From Psychrobacter urativorans (lineage in GTDB: Bacteria; Pseudomonadota; Gammaproteobacteria; Pseudomonadales; Moraxellaceae): DNA of 64,000 bases. The stretch lies in contig NZ_CAJHBT010000001.1 in the NCBI RefSeq assembly GCF_904846675.1, positions 62,001 through 126,000 of the forward strand, in the 5' to 3' direction. Numbering within the stretch: the stretch's first letter is position 1; each line of letters opens with the position of its first letter. A program made the translations under genes and the position numbers. A model generated the notes under the pieces. The model was not told the DNA's origin and ran no database searches. It saw nothing but the letters and a program-made list of their open reading frames with translations. This document shows positions 30,964 to 39,723 of the stretch, in pieces.

Positions 30964-32511
30964 TTATGCCGTTTCAATAACGCTTAGTTTAATACCCCAT
31001 TTAGCAAATTGCTCAATATCAGCGTAAAGATCGGAATATAAAAATGCATAATGCTGTTTGTCAGTACTGACGGTAATTTGCCAACAGTTAGTATCTGTGA
31101 CGACCAGCTGCATCTGAGGCAACTCAAATTCACTACGGCTATGATGAGCCAATACGGCAAGTCTTAGCAGCAAGCACAAATAGACCAGTTGATTACCACC
31201 CAAGATACAAGCTTGCTCGAGCATGTCAGCTTTTAACTTACGCCTATGGCTCAGCATCAATTGTGCCATACGCTTTTGATCCACTTGTGAAAAACCAGGA
31301 ATATCCGAGTTTTCAAGTAGATAAGCACTGTGCCGATGATAGTTGCTGTGACTGATCGCAAGTCCGATCTCATGCAAATAGGCAGCCCGTCTCAATACAT
31401 CCGCATCATCGCCAGTCAACTGTAAGTCATTTTGGACTTGCTTGAGTAAATGACGGCTGGTTCTGACCACTTGGCGGGCTTGTTTTTTGTCCACAGAATA
31501 GCGTTTGATGAGTGCTAGTACGCTACGGTCACGTACATCCTCACTGGCAAAGCGCCCGAGCATGTCATACATGACGCCTTCGCGTAGCGCCCCATCAGAG
31601 TAAGTAATGGTGTCAATACCGAGCACTTTCATAGCGGCACGAAGGACGGCGACACCTGCCGGAAAGACAGATTTGCGATGCTCTTTGACCCCTTCTAGCT
31701 CAATATCATTGACGTCGCCGATTTTTATTAATAATTTCTCTAATTTTTTAATACCTTGGTAAGTGATGCGCTCTTGACCATCGGCCCAACCTTTAGAAAC
31801 CAGCACGTTTTTGACTGCCTTAATCGTCCCACTTGAGCCGACAACACTGCTCCAGCCAGTCTTTTGATACTGACCATTAATGGCCCATACTTCTTTACGA
31901 GCTGCCGCAACAGCCTTATTAAAAGCACTTTCAGTAATCTGGCCATCGGCAAAAAATGCCTGTGTAAAGGCGACACACCCCATCTGTAAGCTTTCGGTCA
32001 ATAGCGGATCAAAACCTTTTCCAATGATAAATTCCGTTGAACCGCCACCGATATCAATCACCAAACGCTTATCGCTACTGGCATTGGTATGAGAAACACC
32101 CAAATAAATCAGCCGCGCCTCTTCACGTCCTGCAATGACTTCAATTGGCTTAGGCAAAATTTCGTTAGCGCGTGAAATAAAGTCGTTAGCGTTTTTGGCT
32201 TGGCGCAGCGCGTTGGTTGCCACAATACGAATACGCTCAGGCGGCACCGAATCAAGACGGGCCACAAAACGACTTAGGCACTCAAGACCGCGACGCTCAG
32301 CGGCAGCACCTAAAATATTATGCTCATTCAATCCTGCCGCTAGCTGTACCTTTTCAGACATTGAGGTCACTTTTCGCACCTCACCGTGATCAAGTCGAGC
32401 AATGGCCAAATGAAAACTGTTCGAGCCAATATCAATGGCAGCCATCAGTTCGTCATCGGCAAGTGGTAGGTTTGCAAGATAGTTATTGAGCATAGGAGAA
32501 ATAGTTACCAT
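30964..32511 (-). CDS. ppx: Ppx/GppA family exopolyphosphatase
   Basis: An enzyme of the sugar-kinase/Hsp70 fold that removes phosphate from polyphosphate or pppGpp. The product of about 515 residues has the phosphate-1 motif AAIDIGSNSFHLAI, the second motif VIDIGGGSTEFIIG and GSSGTIKAVKN. A C-terminal helical HD-like domain follows, with YLHEIGLAISHSNYHRHSAYLL. Length and domain content fit long-form Ppx. The start is uncertain: the ATGs at 32511 and 32493 are both plausible, and neither has a clear ribosome-binding site. It is monocistronic; ppk is not in this window. Confidence 0.92.
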   Translation of the reverse strand: MVTISPMLNNYLANLPLADDELMAAIDIGSNSFHLAIARLDHGEVRKVTSMSEKVQLAAGLNEHNILGAAAERRGLECLSRFVARLDSVPPERIRIVATNALRQAKNANDFISRANEILPKPIEVIAGREEARLIYLGVSHTNASSDKRLVIDIGGGSTEFIIGKGFDPLLTESLQMGCVAFTQAFFADGQITESAFNKAVAAARKEVWAINGQYQKTGWSSVVGSSGTIKAVKNVLVSKGWADGQERITYQGIKKLEKLLIKIGDVNDIELEGVKEHRKSVFPAGVAVLRAAMKVLGIDTITYSDGALREGVMYDMLGRFASEDVRDRSVLALIKRYSVDKKQARQVVRTSRHLLKQVQNDLQLTGDDADVLRRAAYLHEIGLAISHSNYHRHSAYLLENSDIPGFSQVDQKRMAQLMLSHRRKLKADMLEQACILGGNQLVYLCLLLRLAVLAHHSRSEFELPQMQLVVTDTNCWQITVSTDKQHYAFLYSDLYADIEQFAKWGIKLSVIETA

Positions 32512-32912
32512 GAGTGATGGATTGGATGGGAGCAATGGTCAAATAAAAGAAGATGCCAAAATGGATAAAAGTTGCATAGGGCACACTACGGCATTCACTA
32601 TAGTAACCTAGTTTAATGGCAGCTAGCCCCACGCCTATCGGCGGGTTCGCCATTAAAGCATTTATGCCAAACACTGGCAAGCAACAGCCCTTGCTTATTT
32701 AGCCACCAGTTTAACACTTATAAAAAAATGCATGAAATAACCAGTGAAATACCAACCCTGAGTACGCCTTTAGTGCTTGTATTCACCTTAGGCCTTTGCT
32801 ACCTTTTATTTCAGCAATATTATAATATATAACGAGCACTTACCCAATAAGAGTAAATACTACTATATATTAATAACAAGCAAAACAATAACCAGCAAAG
32901 GACGCTATCAAT
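32512..32912. other. 400-bp gap without a gene
   Basis: Between divergent ppx and the Mpo1-like gene. It is AT-rich towards its right end (a TA-rich run near 32820). I see no supported gene, repeat or hairpin in it; it should hold both promoters. Confidence 0.3.
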
Positions 32913-33347
32913 ATGAACCACTCTAACCACTACCCTAGTAACCAAACTAAACACCAATCGCAGACTGCCGCTAATGATGATATAGGATCAAATAGCAATA
33001 CGGATGTCATAAAAACGGATGAACAAGAAAAGCAGAAATTCTATGATTTTTATTTAGACGAACATCAAAGCATCGCCTGCCGTCGCCTGCATTTTGCCGG
33101 TAGTAGCTTTGGACTATTGGGTCTGGCAAAATCAGTTAAAACCCTTTCTCCAAAGCCACTACTCAAAGGTATCGCTGCCGGTTATGCTTGCGCGTGGATC
33201 GGACACTTTTTCTTTGAAAAGAACAAACCAGCCACCTTTAAATATCCACTGCAAAGCTTCGGTGGTGATATAAGCATGTTCAGTGACGTGCTGCGCGGTA
33301 ACATAAGCTTAAAAGATACTAAACTTGATAAGGTTAAGCAGAAATAA
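32913..33347 (+). CDS. Mpo1-like (DUF962) membrane protein
   Basis: A 144-aa protein of the DUF962/Mpo1 family. A hydrophilic N-terminus of about 40 residues, rich in Asn, Gln and Ser, precedes the family core: KFYDFYLDEHQSIACRRLHFAG, then YACAWIGHFFFEKNKPATFKYPLQSFGGD. The His residues of EHQ, LHF and GHFFFE are the conserved ones. The yeast relative Mpo1 is an iron-dependent dioxygenase acting on 2-hydroxy fatty acids; bacterial members are little studied. AAAGGA precedes the ATG. Function is inferred from the family. Confidence 0.88.
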   Translation: MNHSNHYPSNQTKHQSQTAANDDIGSNSNTDVIKTDEQEKQKFYDFYLDEHQSIACRRLHFAGSSFGLLGLAKSVKTLSPKPLLKGIAAGYACAWIGHFFFEKNKPATFKYPLQSFGGDISMFSDVLRGNISLKDTKLDKVKQK

Positions 33348-33375
33348 ACCCTAAGCGTTAATCATAAGTCATAAA

Positions 33376-33408
33376 AAAATCAGCATAACTGTCTGTTACG
33401 CTGATTTT
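33376..33408. terminator. bidirectional terminator Mpo1-like gene / hemL
   Basis: Stem AAAATCAGC at 33376-33384 with GCTGATTTT at 33400-33408, extended inwards by TAAC/GTTA after one mismatch, flanked by A and T runs. It sits between two convergent genes. Confidence 0.8.
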
Positions 33409-33453
33409 TACTTAATGCTGAGAATTAAAAATAATAATTACACAGTAACTAAA

Positions 33454-34755
33454 TTACGCTTTAGCCATTTTTGCAAATACTTCGTCAGCGGCTTTAATGG
33501 AAGCATCTAAATCTTTATTGCTATGTTTAATAGACATAAAGCCCGCTTCATAAGCCGATGGCGCGAGATAAATACCGCGATCAAGCATACCGTGGAAGAA
33601 AGTATTAAAGGCGTCGATATTGCATTCAGTGACGTCATCAAAATCAAGTGGGGTTTTGGTATCGCTATCTTTTACAAAGAACATGCCGAACATACCACCA
33701 AGCTTATTGGTGCGTAAGTGTATGCCGTATTTGTCAGCCGATGCCTGAATGCCATCAACCAAGTAGTCAACTTTCGCAGACAGATCATCATAAAAACCAG
33801 CTACAGTTAAGTCTTCAAACATCGCAATACCAGCGCGCATGGCTAGTGGATTACCAGATAAGGTACCCGCTTGATAAACACCTCCAAGTGGCGCGATGCA
33901 AGACATGATTTCACGCTTACCACCGAAAGCACCGACCGGTAGACCCGCGCCAATAATTTTACCAAAACAGGTCACATCAGGCTTAATACCAAAGTGTGCT
34001 TGGGCGCCGCCAAGTCCGACCCGAAAGCCAGTCATCACTTCATCAAAGATAAGCACGGCGCCGTGTTCGGTACATTGGGCGCGCAAAGTATCATGGAACG
34101 CTTGCTCAGGGATAACCATATTCATGTTACCAGCGATAGGCTCGACGATAACGCAGGCAATGGTATCACCCCACTTCTCAAAACAGTCTTTAATCGCTTG
34201 TGGGTCATTATAAGGTAGCGTAATCGTATGCTTAGCGAAGTCTGCTGGCACGCCTTTTGAGGTAGGCTCACCAATATCAAGCATTCCTGAGCCGGCTTTT
34301 ACTAACAGGCTATCTGAATGTCCGTGATAACAGCCTTCGAATTTGACGATATTGTCACGCTCAGTGAACCCGCGTGCTAGACGAATCGCGCTCATGGTCG
34401 CTTCAGTACCCGAGCTGGTCATGCGTATCATCTCAACGCTAGGGACGATGTCACAAATCTTGTCCGCAACCGTGGTTTCAAATGGGGTTGGTGTCCCAAA
34501 GCTCAAACCATCATCAGCCGCTTTTTTGACCGCATCGATCACTTTTGGATGTGCATGACCCAAAATCATTGGCCCCCAAGAGCCTACATAGTCGATATAA
34601 GCATTATCTTCGGTGTCATAAATTTTGCTGCCATTAGCGCGGTGCATAAATACTGGCGTACCACCTACCCCTGCGAAGGCGCGAACGGGCGAGTTGACAC
34701 CGCCAGGAATATGTTTGCGGGCTTGGGCAAAAAGTTGTTCGTTTTTAGTACTCAT
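33454..34755 (-). CDS. hemL: glutamate-1-semialdehyde 2,1-aminomutase
   Basis: HemL converts glutamate-1-semialdehyde to 5-aminolevulinate, the step after HemA (also in this window). The 433-aa PLP enzyme has the catalytic Lys266 in [18 protein letters not shown], the pyridine-binding Asp in [13 protein letters not shown], the [16 protein letters not shown] phosphate loop and GCYHGHSD. Every class III aminotransferase landmark is in place. A short dispersed repeat lies just upstream of its start (34796-34856). Confidence 0.98.
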   Translation of the reverse strand: MSTKNEQLFAQARKHIPGGVNSPVRAFAGVGGTPVFMHRANGSKIYDTEDNAYIDYVGSWGPMILGHAHPKVIDAVKKAADDGLSFGTPTPFETTVADKICDIVPSVEMIRMTSSGTEATMSAIRLARGFTERDNIVKFEGCYHGHSDSLLVKAGSGMLDIGEPTSKGVPADFAKHTITLPYNDPQAIKDCFEKWGDTIACVIVEPIAGNMNMVIPEQAFHDTLRAQCTEHGAVLIFDEVMTGFRVGLGGAQAHFGIKPDVTCFGKIIGAGLPVGAFGGKREIMSCIAPLGGVYQAGTLSGNPLAMRAGIAMFEDLTVAGFYDDLSAKVDYLVDGIQASADKYGIHLRTNKLGGMFGMFFVKDSDTKTPLDFDDVTECNIDAFNTFFHGMLDRGIYLAPSAYEAGFMSIKHSNKDLDASIKAADEVFAKMAKA

Positions 34756-34795
34756 AAGTATTCTCTATTATTTTTGGAGAGAAGCATAAAGCGGC

Positions 34796-34856
34796 GATTT
34801 AATAAAGATAATCAAGCGACTTTGGGAATAACAAGTCGAAGACTCTTTACTAAATC
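34796..34856. repeat. short dispersed inverted-repeat element, copy 2
   Basis: A 61-bp element with ends GATTTAATAAAGA at 34796-34808 and TCTTTACTAAATC at 34844-34856, matching the copy at 9607-9676 apart from one end base. The interior has AAGCGACTT and AAGTCG, which can pair. It lies between the yjdM stop and the hemL start on the minus strand. Confidence 0.6.
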
Positions 34857-34898
34857 ATTATTAAATCTGCGTATTAGTTTCTTATTGAATTTAATATA

Positions 34899-35252
34899 TT
34901 AAGCTTTTTTAACAAAAGATGATTTAAGCTTCATAGGGCCAAAACCGTCAACTTTGCAGTCAATATCATGACCATCGGAGGCATCATGAAGCAAACGGAT
35001 ACTTTTTACTTTAGTACCTACTTTGATAGATGATGAAGAGCCTTTCACTTTTAGGTCTTTAATGACGGTGACGGCATCGCCATCTTGCAGCTCATTGCCA
35101 ACCGCATCATGAATTACTGACTCTTGCTCATCAGTCTGTGCCACGTCAGTTTCAGCCGCTGTCCATTCATGGGTGCACATCGGGCACACTAGCAGCGCGC
35201 CGTCTTCATAAGTATAGTTTTCATCACATGCTGGGCAATTGGGTAAGCTCAT
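34899..35252 (-). CDS. yjdM: YjdM/PhnA-type zinc-ribbon protein
   Basis: A 117-aa cytoplasmic protein of the YjdM (formerly PhnA) family. The N-terminal zinc ribbon is [28 protein letters not shown], with paired CxxC motifs. The C-terminal beta domain has [23 protein letters not shown] and [19 protein letters not shown]. The family's function is uncertain; the link to alkylphosphonate use was historical. An upstream in-frame start at 35300 adds 16 residues, but GAGGA sits 7 bases before the ATG at 35252, so I choose that start. Confidence 0.92.
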   Translation of the reverse strand: MSLPNCPACDENYTYEDGALLVCPMCTHEWTAAETDVAQTDEQESVIHDAVGNELQDGDAVTVIKDLKVKGSSSSIKVGTKVKSIRLLHDASDGHDIDCKVDGFGPMKLKSSFVKKA

Positions 35253-35541
35253 AATATCCTCGTTAGCCATCATAAATTGGGTCTTTTCTTGAACGCCCAT
35301 TGTACCGTAAGCTGCTCATTTTAACCAATCTGTTCACTATTAAACCAAACGCTATGTCCAACCGTTATTCTAAATCACTGTGATAAGTGATGTGCTTTTT
35401 GTGAGCTTGTTTTTTATGCTACTCTTCTTCTCTTAGGCCTTATTTAATTTTCTATGCGCTTAATTCTTTATAAACCTGCCTGCATAACCTTACTTTTAAA
35501 ATCCAACATAAGAATATAACTTTATTATAGGAATAATAACT

Positions 35542-36288
35542 ATGAGTCAATCCCAACCCACCATGCCACAGTTTCAACAATTAAGCATCCAAGGCGACGA
35601 CGCCGAAAAATTTTTGCAAGGTCAATTGACCTGCGATGTGACTAAGCTCGGTCTTAGCTATCAAGCCGCTGCTATCGGTAACCTAAAAGGTCGTATTGAG
35701 TTTGGTATGTGGATTAAAAAACAAGCTGAGAAGCAATATGACGTGGTTATCAGTGCTGATTGTGCTCAATCTCTAAAAGCCCATCTTGATAAATACGGCG
35801 CATTTTCAAAGTTTGAAACCAGTGCACCAATAGCAGTTTATCCTTGCGTGTTCGATGATGAGCCGACCTTTAGCCATAAGGACACCCACAATACCCCAGA
35901 GGATACTCAGGCATGGATGCAATCTAGTATTGCTACTGGTAACTATTGGATAGTCAGCAATACCCAAGGCGAATTTCAACCACAAGAGTTGCGTCTACAC
36001 CAGCGCGGCGGTATGGATTACGATAAAGGCTGCTATTTAGGCCAAGAAGTTATCGCCCGTATTTATTTTAAATCAGCACCCAAAGCCTTTTTACATTATA
36101 TCCAAGGCTCAGGTGACGTGCCAGCAGCCGGAGACAAATTAGGCAAAATCCAAGTAGTCAATGCGATGGCAAGCACAAAAGGCTTCGAGGCTTTAGTCGT
36201 GGCGCGTTCAGAACATCTTGCTGACAGTGATCTGACCATACTCGAATTACCCTCAGCTCTACAAGCTGATGTCGCCCGTCCTAAATAA
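35542..36288 (+). CDS. ygfZ: tRNA-modifying / Fe-S assembly protein YgfZ (folate-binding)
   Basis: A 248-aa protein of the YgfZ/GcvT-like folate-binding family, which supports Fe-S enzymes such as MiaB. The family motif K-G-C-Y-x-G-Q-E is present as KGCYLGQEVIAR, together with the N-terminal DDAEKFLQGQLTCDV and GNLKGRIEFGMWI. It is shorter than the 326-aa E. coli protein; the C-terminal barrel is only partly represented. TAGGA precedes the ATG. It stands alone. Confidence 0.9.
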   Translation: MSQSQPTMPQFQQLSIQGDDAEKFLQGQLTCDVTKLGLSYQAAAIGNLKGRIEFGMWIKKQAEKQYDVVISADCAQSLKAHLDKYGAFSKFETSAPIAVYPCVFDDEPTFSHKDTHNTPEDTQAWMQSSIATGNYWIVSNTQGEFQPQELRLHQRGGMDYDKGCYLGQEVIARIYFKSAPKAFLHYIQGSGDVPAAGDKLGKIQVVNAMASTKGFEALVVARSEHLADSDLTILELPSALQADVARPK

Positions 36289-36835
36289 AAAGCGCTTAAT
36301 TAGACAAACATAGCAGAAAGCCAAAGCCCTATGATCCACATTGCGGTATTCGGAGCAGGAGTAGTGGGTGTGACCACCGCATGATATCTTGGGTATATAA
36401 AAATGCGGGTAGTCATATATAGTATGACTATATAATGATGTAGGGCTAATGGCTATTAACATCAATTATAGCCAAGAAGGTTGAGTGATAACTCTTAAGT
36501 AATTCAGAATAAAAATAAGATTTTGCTAACGAGTGGCATAGTATTGAAAAATTATCATTACGTATTTTCAGCAATGATCGACGCGACTTACAACATAACT
36601 TGTGCACCTATAACATAGCTGGCGTATTTACTATAATTAAGTAACATTATGAACACTGCGTATACAGACAACATAGCTGCAACTATCTATATTAGTAATT
36701 ACAAGTTGGCTATTAGCTAATTGTGAAGTACCAAATAATAGATATAAACATCACAGCGTTAAAAATTCTGTCGATAAAATGAATTTTGAAAAAAGACACA
36801 ATAAAAACGCAATAACTAAAATAAGGAATATAACG
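36289..36835. other. 547-bp AT-rich gap without a gene
   Basis: Between ygfZ and csbD. A minus-strand open frame of 68 codons here (36259-36465) overlaps the ygfZ end and shows no coding character. I see no strong hairpin after ygfZ. The right end must contain the csbD promoter. Confidence 0.3.
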
Positions 36836-37039
36836 ATGAACGAACATACTCTAAAAGGCGAATGGAAACAAATGAAAGGCGCAGTAAAACAAAAATGGGC
36901 GGATTTCACCGATGATGATTTACAACATATCGATGGTAGCCGTGATAAGCTAGTTGGTCGGGTCCAAGAACGCTATGGCCATAGTAAAGATGATGCTGAG
37001 CGTGAAGTAGACGAATGGCGCCGCGACAACAAATACTAA
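36836..37039 (+). CDS. CsbD family stress protein
   Basis: A 67-aa, highly charged, predicted helical protein of the CsbD family: MNEHTLKGEWKQMKGAVKQK, then DDLQHIDGSRDKLVGRVQERYG and a C-terminal DAEREVDEWRRDN. CsbD-like proteins are strongly induced in general stress or phosphate limitation in several bacteria; the molecular role is unknown. The start at 36836 has AAGGA upstream. An in-frame ATG at 36779 would add 19 non-family residues and is rejected. A very strong terminator follows 26 bp later, which fits a highly expressed short mRNA. Confidence 0.93.
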   Translation: MNEHTLKGEWKQMKGAVKQKWADFTDDDLQHIDGSRDKLVGRVQERYGHSKDDAEREVDEWRRDNKY

Positions 37040-37065
37040 TTCATATCTATAATAAGATATGAGTT

Positions 37066-37120
37066 AATAGTACAAATAAAAACCGCATGGTGATTCCATG
37101 CGGTTTTTATTTGTACTATT
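37066..37120. terminator. csbD terminator, 25-bp perfect hairpin
   Basis: Perfect inverted repeat of 25 bp: arm 37066-37090 (core AAAAACCGCATGG) and arm 37096-37120 (CCATGCGGTTTTT core), loop TGATT at 37091-37095. The T5 run lies within the stem, so it is a terminator core set in a longer palindrome. Confidence 0.9.
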
Positions 37121-37209
37121 CCTTAAGAATTAATATTCTGATAAACTAACTTTAGTAATATATATAATAGGTTCTCTACTAATTAGAAATTTCGTAAAAC
37201 CCAGACACG

Positions 37210-37247
37210 ATAAAACCGCATAGCAATTAATTGTTATGCGGTTTTAT
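37210..37247. terminator. second hairpin with the same core, downstream of csbD
   Basis: Arms ATAAAACCGCATA at 37210-37222 and TATGCGGTTTTAT at 37235-37247. The inner 12 bases GCAATTAATTGT also pair apart from one G-U, so the whole 38 bases form an almost uninterrupted palindrome. The core AAAACCGCAT is shared with the csbD terminator 120 bp earlier. Confidence 0.65.
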
Positions 37248-37274
37248 GGTTAACAATCCCTGTTACCTATCACG

Positions 37275-37465
37275 ACTGTAAACACTGCATCCTTGCAATA
37301 TAATCAGTATATTGTGACAGTTGGGCATCCTACCCACTTCTTACAACAGCTCTTGGCAAGTTCTGCCATCAGCACAGGTTATGCATCCTTACTTCAGTCG
37401 CCGTTATCATCCTGATGTTAGCGTCTGAACCATTATCCATAATGCGGTAAACTCAATCCTTGAGT
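37275..37465. other. run of small hairpins in a gene-free region
   Basis: Five short stems follow one another: CAATATA/TATATTG (37296-37302, 37308-37314, framed by ACTGT/ACAGT); TGGG/CCCA (37322-37325, 37333-37336); TGGCA/TGCCA (37354-37358, 37364-37368); TTCAGTCGC/GCGTCTGAA with one mismatch (37393-37401, 37421-37429); CATTA/TAATG (37431-37435, 37440-37444); then ACTCAA/TTGAGT (37451-37456, 37460-37465). Several loops contain TCC or ATCCT. No open reading frame covers it. It could be a structured RNA. Confidence 0.35.
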
Positions 37466-37534
37466 CACATTCCCTGATGCCGTGTAGCTATAATGCCAAA
37501 TTGTTACCCTGTTGTTAAGTCGCATTAGCGTCAT

Positions 37535-37560
37535 TGCTTGTAAGCATATGCTTACAAGCA
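37535..37560. repeat. 26-bp perfect palindrome near the ZIP gene 3' end
   Basis: TGCTTGTAAGCATATGCTTACAAGCA, centred at 37547/37548, is a perfect palindrome with a GCATATGC centre; another GCATATGC follows at 37558-37565. It lies 29 bp after the stop of the minus-strand metal transporter gene and has no T-run, so it is not a typical terminator. Confidence 0.6.
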
Positions 37561-37588
37561 TATGCAAATAAATTATTAACCTTTAACT

Positions 37589-38296
37589 TTAGAGTAACAT
37601 CTCACCCACAATACCGACTAAGAATCCAAGCGATGCGCCCAATGGGGTCAGATAATTGTTATTTAGCTTGCTCTCAGGAATAATATCTTGAATGAGTAAA
37701 TATAAGATCCCACCACTGGCAAAAATCATCAGATGGGCAGTCAAGTCAGGATGCTTACTCAATAGGAAGTGTCCAATCAGCGCTGAAATAATGCCAAAAA
37801 AGCTCAGAATAAAAAATATAACTAAGGTTTTTTTCACACTAAAGCCGCTTTGTACCAAGTCACGAAACGAGTTAAACGATTCCGGTAGATTCTGGAGACC
37901 AATAAATACCGCCAGTAATAAAGCCATCTGTGGCTCAATCGCAAACACTGCGCCTAAAGCAATAGATTCTGGAACGAAGTCCATCATCATCGCCAGTAAT
38001 GTCGCTTGCTGACCACCTGACTTCGCCAAATAGCGATCAATCCCCATGAATAGCACAGCACCAAATAAAAATGAACCCATCACCCCCCAAACGCTAAGCG
38101 TCTCCATGCCTTTGGGCACCAGTACTAATGCTAACGCGGATAGAATTATTCCAGCACCAAATGACATTAAAGTATGAGTGACTTCATATTTAATAGGACT
38201 GTCTTCGACATGGTGATTAAATAGATTGGCTAATACCCCTCCAATAAATACCGTGGCTCCTGCAAAACCTGAAAATAAAATAAGCTTTAATAGCAT
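37589..38296 (-). CDS. ZIP family metal transporter
   Basis: A 235-aa inner-membrane divalent-metal importer of the ZIP family, probably for zinc, iron or manganese. The metal-site helices are recognisable as MMMDFVPESIALGA and GLQNLPESFNSF, the bacterial ZupT-type pair, with eight predicted transmembrane segments. The ATG at 38296 has AAGGAAAG upstream; an in-frame start at 38335 would add 13 charged residues and is less likely. An N-terminal His/Asp patch (NLFNHHVEDS) faces the first loop. No metal-responsive operator was identified by eye. The metal is not determined. Confidence 0.9.
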   Translation of the reverse strand: MLLKLILFSGFAGATVFIGGVLANLFNHHVEDSPIKYEVTHTLMSFGAGIILSALALVLVPKGMETLSVWGVMGSFLFGAVLFMGIDRYLAKSGGQQATLLAMMMDFVPESIALGAVFAIEPQMALLLAVFIGLQNLPESFNSFRDLVQSGFSVKKTLVIFFILSFFGIISALIGHFLLSKHPDLTAHLMIFASGGILYLLIQDIIPESKLNNNYLTPLGASLGFLVGIVGEMLL

Positions 38297-38824
38297 TGTC
38301 TTTCCTTTTTCCTCTCTTATTATAAGGTCACGCACCTGCTTTTATGACATATGTTGACTATAGTATTAGTAATAAACAATATGACTATTAAATAATATAA
38401 GCGGTAAGCAGTGTTAGCGATAAACGCATTTATTGGCAACCCTATTATCACCAGAAACACTGAAATCTTACGCAAGCACGTGCTTTTTTACAACTTATTA
38501 ACGCTAATGACATCTATTATCAAGTTTTGCACTCTATCATAGGCATGTAAGAAATTATTTCAAAATATTTGAGACAGATAAGTTAGATGAGCATAAATTC
38601 TCATCTATCGCAGGTAACCAGTTTTTAATACCAATTAATATTATGCCATGTGGGGTTATGCACAGCTTAATTAACATGGTTGCTTAATCATCATGTGGGA
38701 TTAAATGGCTACTGGCTCAACAAATATCATCAGATTAAACCGTTCTTAGCCCTCGTAACAACCAAATGACTTTATAAAAAATGTTAAAAACACTGAGCTG
38801 CGCAACATTATAGGACACTTTATT
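38297..38824. other. gap of about 500 bp without a gene
   Basis: Between the divergent ZIP transporter gene and the first PepSY-like gene. No supported open frame, hairpin or tandem repeat. It must contain both promoters. Confidence 0.3.
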
Positions 38825-39478
38825 ATGAAATTTTTACCACGCTCAACACTGAAAACTGCAATATCTTCTGCCTTAGCAGTTGCTTTATTAAGCACTGCTA
38901 TTGGTGGCACGGCGATGGCTTCAAATCATGGCCAACAACAAATCTATCGCGGCGATAGTAACAATAACTTTGGTCAAATCAGTAATCAGTTGCGTCAGAA
39001 TCTACGTCGTAGTGGTTACTACGTAATGGATATCCAAGCCGATGGCGCGCAAAGGCTAAATGTCTATGCCAAAAGGAACAATCAGCCTTATGAGCTCAAA
39101 TATACTTACCCTAGCCTAAAGCTCATCAGCTCAAACAAAAAAGACTGGTCGAACGTTTGGCAGGATAAAAACAACCATCATCAAAATGGTAATGGCTACA
39201 ACAATAACCAATATAACAACCATAACGGCAATGGCTATTATGGCCAAAACAAACAAGATGACGTCGAAGATAGAATCAAAAAAGAGGCGCGTTATCCAGC
39301 TATCAAACAGCGCGCTGTTAGAAAAGTCAGCGATATGGGCTATCGGGTAAAAGATATCGAGCTTGAGGAAGAAGACAATCGCGGTGTGTTCGAAATTGAG
39401 GCCAAACGCGGCTCGCAAGATTACGACATCGTCCTTGGTTATCCTAATTTGAATGTGATTAAGCTTGAAAAAGACTGA
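38825..39478 (+). CDS. exported PepSY-like protein, family member 1
   Basis: A 217-aa secreted protein. The signal peptide MKFLPRSTLKTAISSALAVA ends near AMASN. Two similar alpha-beta units follow. The first (residues about 48-100) contains QLRQNLRRSGYYVMDIQADG and YELKYTYPSLKLIS. The second (about 140-217) contains AIKQRAVRKVSDMGYRVKDIELEEED and DIVLGYPNLNVIKLEKD. They are joined by a Asn/His/Gly-rich linker (residues about 112-135). The helix-then-strands pattern resembles PepSY or BLIP-like periplasmic domains. The C-terminal unit is shared with the gene at 40361 and with remnants at 40075-40179. Function unknown. Confidence 0.7.
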   Translation: MKFLPRSTLKTAISSALAVALLSTAIGGTAMASNHGQQQIYRGDSNNNFGQISNQLRQNLRRSGYYVMDIQADGAQRLNVYAKRNNQPYELKYTYPSLKLISSNKKDWSNVWQDKNNHHQNGNGYNNNQYNNHNGNGYYGQNKQDDVEDRIKKEARYPAIKQRAVRKVSDMGYRVKDIELEEEDNRGVFEIEAKRGSQDYDIVLGYPNLNVIKLEKD

Positions 39479-39610
39479 GTTTAAAAAATTCTGGCCTTAA
39501 TCAAGGCCTATCTTAAAAAGTACTGATCTTGAGAAAACAAATACTTACCGATACCTACTTTTTATAGTATTAGGTTAAGATTTTGGCGTCATTTGTGAGT
39601 TGACGCCATT

Positions 39611-39650
39611 GGTCAAATAAATCAGTCCTTGGTTTATTTGACCTTTTTTT
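39611..39650 (+). terminator. terminator of PepSY-like member 1
   Basis: Stem GGTCAAATAAA at 39611-39621 with TTTATTTGACC at 39633-39643, then seven T. The same sequence unit, including the preceding GAGTTGACGCC, recurs after member 2. Confidence 0.9.
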
Positions 39651-39723
39651 ATCATTTACTTTTAATCTGCAATATTAAAAACATAGTCATACTAAACAAT
39701 ACAGTATTATAAGGAATTTTATT

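Noticed and set aside
36259-36465. A 68-codon minus-strand open frame after ygfZ.
   Set aside because: It overlaps the ygfZ 3' end, has no ribosome-binding site and shows no protein-like pattern.
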